Assembly: GCA_903632075.3 (NCBI GenBank)
Contig: CAHIKZ030001813.1
Span: 5,688,501 to 5,752,500, forward strand
Source: Acanthosepion pharaonis
Taxonomy: Eukaryota > Mollusca > Cephalopoda > Sepiida > Sepiidae
Direction of reading: 5' to 3'
Length of the DNA: 64,000 nt
The position numbers and the translations under genes were made by a program. Within the stretch, counting starts at the first letter, position 1, and every line of letters begins with the position of its first letter. The notes under the pieces are model-generated. The model ran no database searches. It saw only the letters and a list, made by a program, of their open reading frames with translations, and had not been told where the DNA came from. Below are positions 23,548 to 35,074 of this stretch, piece by piece.

Positions 23548-23673
23548 ATGGCGACATGTGTGTCGAGGTGGGAACCGAACTGGATTTTGTTGCCGGCTTT
23601 GGAAAGAACGTCTGTCGCTCCAGAGCTTTCTACTCCGTTTCAGATTGGAATTAAATCCGTGGAAAGTGTAAAT
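23548..23673 (+). CDS. NPHP4: NPHP4 (nephrocystin-4) first coding exon
   Basis: A 126-base exon of 42 codons from AAAATGG to a strong GTAAGTT donor, ending in phase 0. It encodes MATCVSRWEPNWILLPALER, then 22 further residues including TPFQIGIKSVES. It corresponds to the extreme N-terminus of vertebrate nephrocystin-4 (W-x-I/N-x-LVPP...FQ-x-LK), weakly on its own but convincingly once joined to the exon at 54,090. NPHP4 is a large scaffold of the ciliary transition zone that works with NPHP1 and RPGRIP1L, and human mutations cause nephronophthisis. The upstream context (X-box-like site, CpG-containing leader) fits a first exon. Confidence 0.8.
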
Positions 23674-24747
23674 GTAAGTTAGTTTGTTTTTCACTTACCA
23701 CCTTTTTTAAAAAGTTGTTGTTGATTGTCCTCCGTCACAAAAAAAATTCCACATGTCAAAACTTGTTTTTGTTTTTACAAAAAAAAAACAAACTTACTTG
23801 TTGCTCCGTTTTTGTTCTTTTTTGATACTTATCTTTTTTTATATTTTGTTTCTAATTTTAATTTAAACATTTCTGAAAAATTGAAAGCAAAGGCAATGTA
23901 ATTTCTGTAGAAATAAAAACATCTAACAAATTTCACTTTATGAAACTTTTTTTTTCTTTTAAAAATAAAATACTTTTGGATTGACAGATTGTAATAAAAA
24001 CGGGAAAATTTGAGTTAAACTCTTCTGAAACATTATTTTTAATGATCTGAATTCCATTTAAAATGACTTCTGTAAATTCAGTTTATTTAAAGTAAAGAGA
24101 TATCGAGTCAGAAAAATATGATTAATTGTCTAAAATCTTAATTCACGCGCTAAATAACACTTCTGAGACCTTGGTACTCCAAACACTTTGAACATCACCA
24201 TTTAAAATTTAATGTCCATCATAGTCATTGGCAAGAAAAAAAATCAAACAAACAAAAACCGTCGTTCATATATTTATTACCAAATTTTAACTTCGTTTAT
24301 GATTCAGTTTGATTAAGTGAAGATCACTAGTTTTTTTTTTTTTCGTGTGCGTTTTGAGACTTTGTCATACAACTTTAGTTTAGTTGAGTCTGGTCATGTT
24401 TTTTGCACATTTTTAAATTTAATTAAAAATAAAGTGCAATTCTACTTATTTTATTATATAGTGTAGAAGTCCTTGTGTATTTTAAACTATGGTAAAACTG
24501 CTAGCTTATCTGTAGATATATTTTTTTTACATTGTCTTTTATACATAGGACAGCAATTCAAGATTGAACTGGGTAGAAAGGGGTTGTCAATGGAGTTCCA
24601 ACCAACCATAGGAAGGTCAAAGGATGTTGATGATATATAGAACATTGGCTTTGTTGAGTCATTTCTATACATAGTTATCATGTTTATAGCATGTGTTCTG
24701 AATGAGAAATGATATTTTTGTAAAACATTTTTGTTTGCTTGATGCAT

Positions 24748-25122
24748 TTTCTATGACTTTTCAACCCTTTGCTGGTTATTTAAAACTAGAAAATACTTTT
24801 TCGATTCTGAGAATTGTTTTTGAGATAATAACAATTTTAGTGATACAAGTTTTACTAATTTACATTACTGGTGGGGGTTAAAGAGGTGGATTTGTACCTT
24901 TCCCAAGGATATTTGTGTGTAAGTGAATATAATAAACCCAACAGGAATTGGTACTCAGTATTCTGATTAACAATTTTGAGTCATTATCTATTACACCACC
25001 CACACATCTAAGCTTACTGCACCTGGTCTTCCCAAGTGGTCACCCATCTAGGTACTGACCAGGTTCAACATTGCTTGTGATCATACAGGAACGAGTGTTT
25101 CAATGTGATATGACTGTAAGCC
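24748..25122 (-). mobile_element. Composite SINE: 5S rRNA head, tRNA-like part, shared body
   Basis: On the minus strand, 25,122 to about 25,015 is a full 5S-like sequence (GGCTTACAGTCATATCACAT, then AAGCAATGTTGAACCTGGTC and AGTACCTAGATGGGTGACCA). It is followed by a tRNA-like pair of boxes (TGGTGTAATAG and GAGTACCAATTCC) and the body with ACCTTTCCCAAGGATA in plus reading. The end is AACCCTTTGCTGGTTATTTA in plus reading. It has the same plan as 4,649-5,002, in the opposite orientation. Confidence 0.87.
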
Positions 25123-25179
25123 AAAACATTTTTGCTTACATAACATAAACCAAGTCAGACCTTCTATATGTGTCCATTC

Positions 25180-25620
25180 AGGACATAGATGATCATGGCT
25201 CTCCACAACTTCCTATCTCGTTTGGCTCTTAGCAGTTTTGTCCCTTTGCTAAGGCTCCAACCCACTGTTCTGCCATCCAATCACACAAGCTCATCAATCT
25301 AGTGATTTGCTATCTTTCCCTATCTTTCTTGCCTTCATTATGCTCTGTGAATATTAAGTTTTCCAAGTCCTCCTTCTTTAATATGTCTAAGGAATTTTAT
25401 CTGTCTTTTCCTGATTTCAAAAAGTGTTCTTTCTGTTACCATTGTCTTTAAGACTTTCACACTATCCATGGAATTTTCAGTGTCCTTTTGTAGAACTACA
25501 TTTCTGTTTGCTTCTAGTTTTCTCCTCATCACTGTATTTTAAAACCTGTGGTTAGGGCAACTCTAGTTGGCTCTACCTTTATAATAAATGTAATTGTCGA
25601 ACCTCCCATATGGACACTAG
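25180..25620 (-). mobile_element. LINE family B, C-terminal fragment
   Basis: The minus strand holds MMRRKLEANRNVVLQKDTEN, then TLFEIRKRQIKFLRHIKEGG and, after stops, LLRAKRDRKLWRAMI-like sequence. This R-x-FLGHI ... R-LWR tail is typical of a widespread LINE reverse transcriptase group (RTE-like by recollection). Related pieces lie at 44,950-45,215 and 52,840-53,235. Confidence 0.65.
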
Positions 25621-25629
25621 TCAAATTGC

Positions 25630-28040
25630 ATTGAATAAGACTTCATTACAAGCTTAAAGGTTTGTCTGTTTTCCTTTATAAAACTAAAGTAAAAGGAAAA
25701 TTTATTACAGAAAGTTTATATCAAAATAACTGCTTCAGTATACTTAGGTAAAGAAGTATACAAATCTTTCACCATTATTATTGGTATGAGCGCTGTTATT
25801 TATGGCTGAGATCCTATAAATCTTCAGGATTGCATGGATTCTTTAGACAAACTTTGCTCTTTAGTTCTGGTCACATTTCCACTTGTACCAAATACAAATA
25901 CTAAACATAATTAAATTATCCCCACCCACGACTGCATGGTGGTTATTTAGTATAACTCATCTATTATTTTCCAAATAATTTTCTCTGTGGCATGATTATT
26001 TAAAAAATCCTCACCAGCTATCACTATTCCAGACATTACTTGTATCTGGTACAAAAGAGTTTTTAATGTTTACATTGAGACTTCACTGGTTAATAGGGTG
26101 GGTTGATTTTTCACATTTTTTTAGAAAATCATCATTGCACTCAGGGCAAAAGCTGGGGTTTGATCTGTTAAGTACTGACACCAAAAATTAGATTCATAGT
26201 TTTTACCAATTTTTGTGCATTTAGTTTTAAAGATTGTCTGAAAAAAATGTACAAAAATAACTAATTTCCACAGATTTTTGCTTATAGACTGATTTAAAAA
26301 TTTTACTATTTCAAGAATAAATCCAAATAAAGTTGAATGTAATTTAAAAAAAAAATTCTTTGGTAGCTTGCTACTTCTGAAACAAAACATATTTTTATTG
26401 GAAAATTTATACATATTTGGTTAACATTTTTGTGATGTAATTTGAATTAAATTTTAATATTAGTCTTGTAAAATGACATAACTAATTAAGTATGAAGAAA
26501 TATTTAATAGACAATATTTTTCTTATAACTTCTTCCCTCATCTCACTTCAACATTGAGAAAAGAATATTTTCTGGAAGCAAGACGAAAGCATTGTACTGT
26601 AAATTTGTTAATGCAGCATTTGCATTTTAGTTGACTGTTGCTTTATTCGCTGGATCATGTTGATATACAAATGTTGATTATGGAATGTATTATCCCTTTT
26701 AATTTCAAACCAACTAATTGCATTTCATTCAATTATAAATTTTATAAGGCTTTCACTGATCACTGGAATGGAATTCCACTGCTCCAATTTTGAATCTAAA
26801 CTTAATCTTTAAACTTGTTTTGTCAAAAAACAACATTTTGGAAAAAATATTTTGTCTTTATTTATCATGTCAGATCCCAACTTTCAAATTGAGTGCAATA
26901 CCATGAGTTCAAAATAACAATTTTTCCTATAGGTCAATCATTCAATCCAGTGACACTTTCACTGGCTATACTGTTTTGTTGTGAGTGATCTCTGATATAG
27001 ACCACCATCCTGCTGAAAAAAAAAATCTTTTATTTGTTCAAGTCTAGTAGCAATTGGATGTATTTAGCACTCTTAAAGCTACCACCAATTTGAATATCTT
27101 CAGCCATCACTTTCTGTCACTCAAAACATCAGACTCTTCTGCCAATACTGCATTGTTTTCATCATGTAACATGCGACATTTCATTTTCATTTTTGATAAA
27201 TTCTCTTCCAACACAGCTCCATTCTAATTTCATTGGTTTTATTTATTTATTTATTTTATTTTATTTTTTTTTTTGAACCAAAGTTCTCTCAGGACAAGAT
27301 CTGAGAGCCACACATGATAGAAGATTATTGAATGAGGTGTGTAATGTGAATGTAAGAGAAGGTGGTAAGAAGTGAAGATTATGAGGATAAAAAGGCAAGA
27401 TAACAATTGACTCTTGACTTGAAAGCATTGAAATTGTTGGGCATAGAGAAGCATCCATGCAGGAGTCTGTTCAATAAAGTAACAGTCCTTGGTAGAGGGG
27501 GGTGGAAGCTGTCTGCATGTTCCATTTTGTTTAGAAAATTTTAAGGTATTATAAGAGTACCACCTTTTAATTCTAACCCTTTGAATGTTTGATTCTGTTA
27601 ATAGTAAATTACTCAAGTAAATTCTTGAAAATTAAAGAAAAAATATTCATTTAAGTTTTGAAAATTTGACCTTTTGATTTTATAAAGTTGCTGAGTTCCT
27701 GTTGGTTTTTATTTCAACCTTCAGCCTATCATTTTCCATTCGTTAGTCCGCAACAGTGATAGGAAATAAAGAATTTAGCATCTCTTCAAACTTGTCTCTT
27801 AAAAATCTTTCTTTTCAATCCATATTCATATTAATGAACATAGAATAAGCGTATGAGTCTTGTAATAATAAGCAAAATAAATTGCAATGTAATATCTTGA
27901 CTTTATTTTATTAGATGAAACACTTTTAACGATTATAAATTTCTAATTAATATTTCTTTGAACTACAATTAATACTAGTTTAAATATTACAATGCTTTAA
28001 AAGTTACCTCCCTTAGATATCTTTGCTCATTAAAATGTAC
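25630..28040. other. Intronic sequence, little recognised
   Basis: AT-rich intron. 27,241-27,640 begins with T-rich runs and carries a 121-codon minus-strand frame (27,616-27,251). It looks like the A-tailed 3' end of another minus-strand retroelement, but I recognise no domain. Nothing else was identified. Confidence 0.5.
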
Positions 28041-28042
28041 TT

Positions 28043-28345
28043 ATCACATTTTTTTTTTTTTTATCGGTATTACCTCATGCAAGTCATTAAACCCACTAAA
28101 ACACAAGGGGTTACAAGGTGTGGAAGAATTAGGAACAAAAACATTACTAATGATTGGGAAGAGAAAAGAATAATGAGGAGGACAGTACATTTAAATTTTT
28201 GCAGCTTAAAGTTGGCTGGAAAGCATGGAGCTAGAAGGGAGTAGTAACGTAAACGAGAAAAGAAACTGTTAGCAAATGTTACATGCCTGTTATGAAAGTC
28301 TTACTGAAAATTATGTAAATGTGATCTATCAAATTTAAGGAACAG
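28043..28345 (-). mobile_element. LINE family A, 3' end
   Basis: A T-run at 28,050-28,063 (the tail on the minus strand) is followed by the family 3' end (AAACACAAGGGGTTACAAGG) and part of the 3' reading frame (AAAGTTGGCTGGAAAGCATG). Confidence 0.8.
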
Positions 28346-28356
28346 TACTTTCAGGA

Positions 28357-28690
28357 AGCACGGTGGAGTAAGGGATAGTGGCTTGGATTGAGGAATTGGA
28401 GAGCCGAGTTCAAATTCCACTCGAATACATTACATTCCTTTATGTGCTAATACCCTTGGGAAAGGTATGAATTCTCTTCTTCTCTCCCTAGCTATGGGTA
28501 AATAGCAGGACAGACTGGTTTCTATAGCTTTGGCTGACAACTGGTCTACCGCAGAAAGAAATGGCAACCTACTGCAGGAAAAAAAATCTGCCTCGTCAGT
28601 CATGTATCGAAAGATACATGATTGCCTAAGCGTGTATCGTCCATTGCACATAACTGACTGACTTTCAGTATCAGGTATCATTTTCAAGCT
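28357..28690 (+). mobile_element. tRNA-headed SINE with the shared body
   Basis: The head has an A-box-like TAGTGGCTTGG near 28,378 and a B-box GAGTTCAAATTCC near 28,409. The body follows with TACCCTTGGGAAAGGTATGA, the same block as in the 5S-headed copies. No 5S part is present. Confidence 0.75.
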
Positions 28691-28794
28691 TGCTATACAT
28701 TTTCTGTGTTTAAAATAGATTCTTGAACAAGCAATCTAACTTCAATGAAGAAAAATTCTCAACCACTTTTTTATTTTTATTTCTGTATTACTCT

Positions 28795-29707
28795 TGTAGC
28801 AGACTCCTCGAGTGCCCCATATCACAAAAGGGTGATGAGGTCACAAGAGGCCCGCTAACATTTTCGAAGATGTTAAATCTGGCAAGGTGAAACAACAGAC
28901 GACAGAACGAGGATATATAAGATATAAGCTAATTTATTCTAGAAAAGTAATAAAGAAAATAGAGATGGTCAGAACGGTAGAGGTGCAGATGTTCCGGTGC
29001 AGGCATTGATGGTTGAGGTTGGTTGTTACAGGTGTCGTTACAGGTGGTCATTGCAGTTGATGTTGGTCGTTGCCGGGATGCCAACTTGACGTGTTGGGAA
29101 GGAAAGAGGAGCTGGCGTTGCGATGTTGTTCGGGCATGTCAAAGGTCCAGTGCAGGTGTTGCGTGTCTGCCAGTCGAGTCTGATATTAGTAACCTCCCGT
29201 AATAATTACTAATGTAGTGTACGGGAAAGGTTATGGATGACATGCAGGCAGCCAGTAGGGACGGAATGCCGAGAGTCAAACGTTGGCAAGGAGCCAGAAG
29301 TAAGAGGCGAAGGAGAGAGAGAAGGAAAGTTTCCAACTATCGTCAAGTTGGCCGACAAAAAAAAATGGGAGCGTAACTTAATACGCAGCCTGGGTCGACG
29401 TCCTGGCCAGGAGCCTGCATACCGAGCGTTTCTGTCTTGTGGTAACGGAGACTAGCAAGAGAATTGGTAAGCTAAACAGTAAAGTCTATCTAAAAAAAAT
29501 GAGTAGAGCTTAGCTAAAAGAAAACCAAGGCCTAAAAATGCCTAGAAGTATATTACGACTAGGTTCGTAATATAACTAAATTGAAAAGCTAACTTGCTAG
29601 TCTCTACCTCGGGTTAACAGCGTGTAGGGAGCACAACCAAAAGGTCAAGGTCGAAATGACCTGTTTCTCTTCCGGTTCAAGGAGCCAAAAAGGAGGTAAC
29701 TCTGACA
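28795..29707. mobile_element. Solo LTR with 4-base target duplication
   Basis: Begins TGTAGCAGACTCC and ends GTAACTCTGACA. The flanking tetranucleotide is CTCT on both sides (28,791-28,794 and 29,708-29,711). The 913-base interior is GC-richer than its surroundings, non-coding, and contains a tandem GTTGTTACAGGTGTCGTTAC-like motif around 29,020-29,070. Family-level similarity of the ends links it to 7,831-8,302. Confidence 0.75.
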
Positions 29708-29711
29708 CTCT

Positions 29712-30625
29712 AAACCTCAATATTTTTCATAATGCAGGGATCTGTTGGTGATAACAACACAACAAAAATAAGACTTTAAATAAATTGTTTAAAACTATGA
29801 TTGAGGGATTCATTGAGGTAAACTTCAATTTTGTTGATAAGAGGTCATACCATCTTTGCATGACACCATAGTTAAAATCTCTGGGTCAAATTTGGTAAAT
29901 TAAAAAATAAATCAACATTTTTACTTAAATAGTTTAGAATTAAGGAAAGCATAAATTATGTTGGGAATTTGTTGAATGTTCACATAATTTCTTGAAAATC
30001 AATTTTTTAATTTTAACAAATGTTTGAAAATTAATGTGAGTTATATGGCAAATATTAACTTAGTATTTTGAGATGATGTCACAGATTTGATGAAATTTCT
30101 TTGCAACATAACATGCGACTGATTTGACTTAATAGTCATGTAAGAGTGTTATTTTTTGGTTACAGTCTAGAACCTCTTTAGTGATTAAGTTTTGAGATGA
30201 TAAAGAATATCATGAAAATAAGCCTGATTTTTTTTTTTCCTTTGTAGCTAAATCAAGCATTGAAACACCTTTCTACTGTGAGTTTAGGTCATTTCTAGTG
30301 TTAACACTATCTTGGCTGTGCATTTATACAAATGTGGATTGATAAGTGAATATTTTTTTTGAAATGGTTACAAGGTTCAGAGTGGTACTATTTGATTTAA
30401 CACTTCTGAATTGTAAATATTGTGTTCATTTACAATTGCATGTAATCTTGTATAATGGATTTTTATATGTAAAATAGTAAATAAAATATATTTGTATATG
30501 TGATTCACACTTTATATTGGAAGGTATAAAATTTATCAGTTTTCCATTTGTGCAAAATATCTTATTACTAAATTAAATTTTAGAAGCCACTGTAAAACTT
30601 TTGGTTGCTTAATAATGGATAAGGA
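29712..30625. other. Intronic sequence, nothing recognised
   Basis: AT-rich intron DNA with no supported feature. Confidence 0.6.
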
Positions 30626-31800
30626 TGATTTTTTTTTTTTTTTTTTTTTTTTTCCATAAAAAATCTGATGGCTATGTAATGTAATTTAATTGGTATCACC
30701 CCAAGGAAGACAAAGCCACTAAAATGCAAGGGGCTACAGGGTGTGGAAGAATTAGGAACAGAAAAATTAATAATGAGCAGAAAGAGAAAAGAGTAATCAG
30801 GTGGGTGGATAGTAGATAGCGACTGTCATTGTATTTAAATTTTTGTAGATTAAAGTTGGCTGGAAAGCATGGAGCCAGAAGGGAGTTCCACAAGCGAGAA
30901 GTTTGAGAAAAGCAACTGCTAGCATAGAACTTACAGTTACATCAAACCAGCTCAAATGTAAATTGATAAGATTTTGATGCCAGTCTAGTACTGCACTTAA
31001 ATTAAAAAAAAGTTTAGGTACCATAGCAAAGAGCTCATCTGAGCAATTACCATGAAAGTATTCATAAAAAAAGGCACAGAAAGGCAACCTTATGGCAGTG
31101 GGTAAGTGACTGAAGCCAAGCTGCCAGATTAGGACCAATATTATTGCTGATTCTTCTTTGGATCTTATCAAGGACCTCAAGGTAAATAGCAGGGGCACTG
31201 GACCATATATGGCAGCAATATTTTAAGCAAAGATGAATGGTTGACTTATAGATATGTAAGATAGCCTCTGGAGAGAAAAATTGTCTTACACAACAGAGTG
31301 GATCGACTTTCTTAGCAGCTGACCTAGTGATGGATTCAATAGAATCTTTCCATTTTGTGTCAGATGAGAACGTTTGCCTGAGAAGGTGCAACATATCACT
31401 TTCTTGGAGGTTAGCATCAGTCATGCTGATGGAAGGTAGAGAGGCGTCTCAATTAATGGAGAGAATCTTAGTTTTGGAGGCATTAAAATTAACGAGCCAT
31501 CTTTTGTCTCGGTTAATGACAGACTTGAGCTCGTTTTGGACATCAGCTGCCATTTTGACTTTGTCGGACTGATCAGCCGTACTTATCACGGCAGGAGTAA
31601 AGGGTTGTCATCAGTGTAGATGCTGTGTTGAAAGCTGATGTCCTTAGGAAGGTTGTGAAAATTAAAAACAGCTTAGACCAAGGATGGAGCCTTGGTTGAC
31701 ACCTGTGTTAGTGTGAAAGGATGTAGACTAGTGGTTGTTAATAACTTTCATTTCATGATTTGATAGTAAAGTGTATCAGCTCAAAATTGTGTCTGATCAA
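30626..31800 (-). mobile_element. LINE family A, 3' part of the ORF and tail
   Basis: A T-run at 30,631-30,653 marks the tail. On the minus strand come the family 3' end, KNLNTMTVAIYYPP, then ANLQESDMLHLLRQTFSSDT and YIYKSTIHLCLKYCCHIW in successive frames up to about 31,420. The remaining reverse transcriptase thumb is degraded. Confidence 0.82.
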
Positions 31801-32029
31801 ATGACAGTTTTGTGTATGACACAGATTTGTCAGAGGACACACATTTTCTACAAAATTTCCCAGACATTCAGGCCGGTTAATATAATTAATACTGCTTATT
31901 ATAAACAGAGCATTTACTGAAATAATTGTATCTATAAAAATAACATATAAACAAAAAATATATTTAAGTAATTGTCTCATTTAGTCCATTTCATAATATT
32001 CACCAAGTTATAAAAATTGTTATTGTACA

Positions 32030-32990
32030 AAACAATTCATTGCAAAAAAAATCACTGAAAACATTTGCAGTAGTGAAAAGTTGTGAATCCAAAATTCAGA
32101 ATTGCAGGTTCAGATCCGGCCTGGAATATTTTTAAGTTGCTCATGGAGTTGGCCTGATTCCAAAATAGTATGATATGTTGGGCTAAAGCTTCTAGGAGTA
32201 AAGTTGAAAAAGTGTGACACACTGACATTCACATTTATTATATAGAAGTTGATGAACTATTGAGAGTTGTGTCCCTTTGATTGAAAAAGGATGACACACT
32301 GACATTGGCATTTATTATATATTTTATAAAAATTATTGAACAAAAAATTTGGTTGAAAAAAAATCACGTAAAGAAAATTGCCGAGAACAATTGCAGAAAA
32401 GAAAATTTGGGAATCCATAATTTCTGTAACATGACATATTGAAAGTTAGAGAATTGTGTCGCTTTAATTGTTTTTATCAGTAGAAGCTAATGGCAGAATA
32501 AACAGACCTGGACTTTCATTTGTGTGTGGCTTTCTTTTATTTGCTGCAGCCTTGGTTCTTTTGATTGTACATCTGATCCTCTGTTGGCAGAGATTTCTTT
32601 TTGTGAGGCATACTGCTGCTGTATGCAATAAGCAACAATAAACTACAGAAGAACTCAAAATTGATTGCTGCATTTAAGTATTACATTAATACGTAAGTTA
32701 ACCTTTTAAAAGTTCAATGATAATTCTTCTGCCACCATTTAATTAAGACAATTTGATGTACATTGGATCTAACTTTCCATACAAATTATTACTTTTATTT
32801 CATGGGTGACTTTCATGTGAAATTGCAATTAATTTTGATTATTCCCAAATTATAAAAATTGTTATTGCAAAAAATCACATAAAAATATTGCCAAAAGCAG
32901 TTGCAATAGTTATAAAGATGAGATATTTGAAAGTTAGTTGTCCCTTTAATTGAAAAAGTAAGATACTGGCACATGCATTTATTATATAGA
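32030..32990 (-). repeat. Dispersed repeat R1, two partial copies, Helitron-like candidate
   Basis: 32,060-32,246 and 32,600-32,990 repeat the R1 segments of 10,374-10,957. Candidate TC-initial ends on the minus strand are at 32,246 and 32,990 (TCTATATAATAA then ATG). A short minus-strand frame (32,673-32,464) contains a basic NLCQQRIRCTIKRTK segment related to the frame at 63,917-63,636. Confidence 0.55.
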
Positions 32991-33008
32991 TTATATATAT
33001 TTTCTATA

Positions 33009-33009
33009 A

Positions 33010-33052
<43 letters not shown>
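33009..33052. repeat. (CT)n(AT)n microsatellite
   Basis: A CTCTCTCTCTCT run followed by about 15 AT dinucleotides, at the edge of R1. Confidence 0.95.
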
Positions 33053-33057
<5 letters not shown>

Positions 33058-33297
33058 ATAATGATAATAATATAAGATTTAATTATTTTAAACAGACACA
33101 AATGCATACACACAACACATTTTTGTTATTCATCTGAGGAAGCCATATAGGCAAAATGCATTATCAGATATTATTTTCGAAACACTTTCATGAACTTTTT
33201 TCCAAATGTCAATAACCTATGACTGTCAAAATTATATACTAAATTTATTATACATTAAATAGGCTATTCCCCATGTGTGATAATTTTGAATTTTATT

Positions 33298-33299
<2 letters not shown>

Positions 33300-33335
<36 letters not shown>
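33300..33335. repeat. (AT)n microsatellite
   Basis: About 18 perfect dinucleotides. A shorter one lies at 33,932-33,949. Confidence 0.95.
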
Positions 33336-33338
<3 letters not shown>

Positions 33339-33599
33339 AGTTAATTTAGCTAAGTAACCAATGAAAGCATGGTAAATAATTTTTTCAGCTAGCAGCTAGG
33401 TAATAAGAATATTTTTTTTATTCAAATAAGTTTTAAAACAGCAAACTAGACTCAGGTAGAAGTTTAGCAGAATGATGGTACTGTTGAGTAACTGATCTAA
33501 AGTGAAAAATCTGTCCTCTCACTTGGACATTCCCATATCAATAACCTTGTATTTATGATTATTTCCTAAGCATAGTTTAGATGAAGCTCAATGACAAAA

Positions 33600-33690
33600 G
33601 TATAGAGCAACCTGTGAAGATTGAACTTGCTATTCAATCACAATTGATCATGTGAAAAAAGCTTGTTAACCATTACACCATGTTGAAATA
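33600..33690 (-). mobile_element. tRNA-derived SINE head
   Basis: The minus strand reads CATGGTGTAATGGTTAACAA (A-box) and, about 35 bases on, GCAAGTTCAATCTTC (B-box). The acceptor stem cannot be formed, so this is a SINE head and not a tRNA gene. Confidence 0.6.
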
Positions 33691-33699
33691 TGTGCTGCA

Positions 33700-35070
33700 T
33701 AAATTACTTATTTTCATATTATAAATAATTGGCAGGTAGCTTGCTTATTAGCGGATTCAGACTTTCTTTTATTTTTTTTCTATTTTCCATTGTGACAAGT
33801 CATGGCTTGTTTTGTTTTTTTTAAGCAGACCATTTCTACATTAGCATTGCATGAATGATTCCTATTACTCTTTACTGTTAAAAGCATACAGGTTTTATAG
33901 AAAATGTTTGGACATAAAATCTGCCTGATTATATATATATATATATACAATGCAGTATGTTTTCCAGGTTTTAAAAACTTAAAACTGCTTGACTTTTATG
34001 ACTAATATTAATACAAAGTTGTACCCATGTGTACCAAGTACTTAAAATATTCCCTAAGATTTTTGTGAATAATAAAAATGGAATAATTGACAAATATTTA
34101 GTTTATCACTCATCAAAATTCTGCAGATATGATTGGTGTAAAAACTTGACTACAAATTATATTAAAATATGATGCAATACAAGAATTGTTTTATTTAAAC
34201 TTAAAAATGCATAGGTCTTATTTCCACTTTTCCCTTTATTGTCCTCTAAGTATACAAAAATTAATAGTGTTCACTCTTCATAACAGTAGTCTACCAATTA
34301 ATATTAGTAGCTTAAATAATTTGTATTTTTATTAGTATTTATATTTATTTTGTTGTTTGCTCTTTAGAATTATCTGAACTTCATGTTTCCATTATATTCA
34401 ATAAATGCTTTTATGTCTGATTTACTCTCACTTCTTATGTGGTTTACCAAAAAAATATTGGCCTTTGTCAGTTTTATCATTTTTGTAATGCCTTCCGGAG
34501 AATGAACATATCATCTATTTTCCAAGATTATTTTTAAATATGGAACTATGGGGAAATCAGATAATATTGATAAAAAGTAACCCTTATCTTTAAGTCTTTA
34601 TATGTATGTATTGTAATAAAAGTTGATAATAATTGATTTAGGAAAAAATAAATTTACATGAGAGTGGATAAAATGTCCAGTTTCTTGACAGGCTTCTTTG
34701 GCTTCATGTAAATGTGTGGTAGTATTTATCATTTTGTTAAAGTTTATCTGCATTAAGTGCCATTTAAAGGAGAAAAATGATTTTGATATTTCTTAAAGAA
34801 AGGGAATTATGTTAAATTTTAAAATTAGCCATATCAGTTGGCCATAAAACTAAAATATTATAAAAATGAAAAGCTCTGTTTAAGTTTATGATTTCAAAAC
34901 TCTTTAGAATATGAAAAATGCAGGCTTTTCTTTTTTAAGAATATAAATATATGCATTTAAAATAATGGTCAGTAAATCCATTTGATCAGAGAGTTTGACC
35001 GCTAATCAATATTTTAACAACATTTCTAGATTGTATAGATTAAATCAGCCAAAGGTGATGTCTATTTTTT
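33700..35070. other. Intronic sequence, nothing recognised
   Basis: AT-rich, including a TATATATA run at 33,932. No supported gene. Confidence 0.6.
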
Positions 35071-35074
35071 ATTA

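Noticed and set aside
27251..27616. 121-codon minus-strand frame
   Set aside because: It begins near T-rich runs typical of a retroelement tail. There is no conserved motif and no supported splice sites.
28795..29707. Open frames at 29,139-29,336 and 29,237-29,455 as a gene
   Set aside because: They overlap on opposite strands inside a solo LTR with target duplications.
33600..33690. tRNA gene on the minus strand
   Set aside because: A- and B-box-like sequences are present, but acceptor and anticodon stems cannot be formed. It is better explained as a SINE head.
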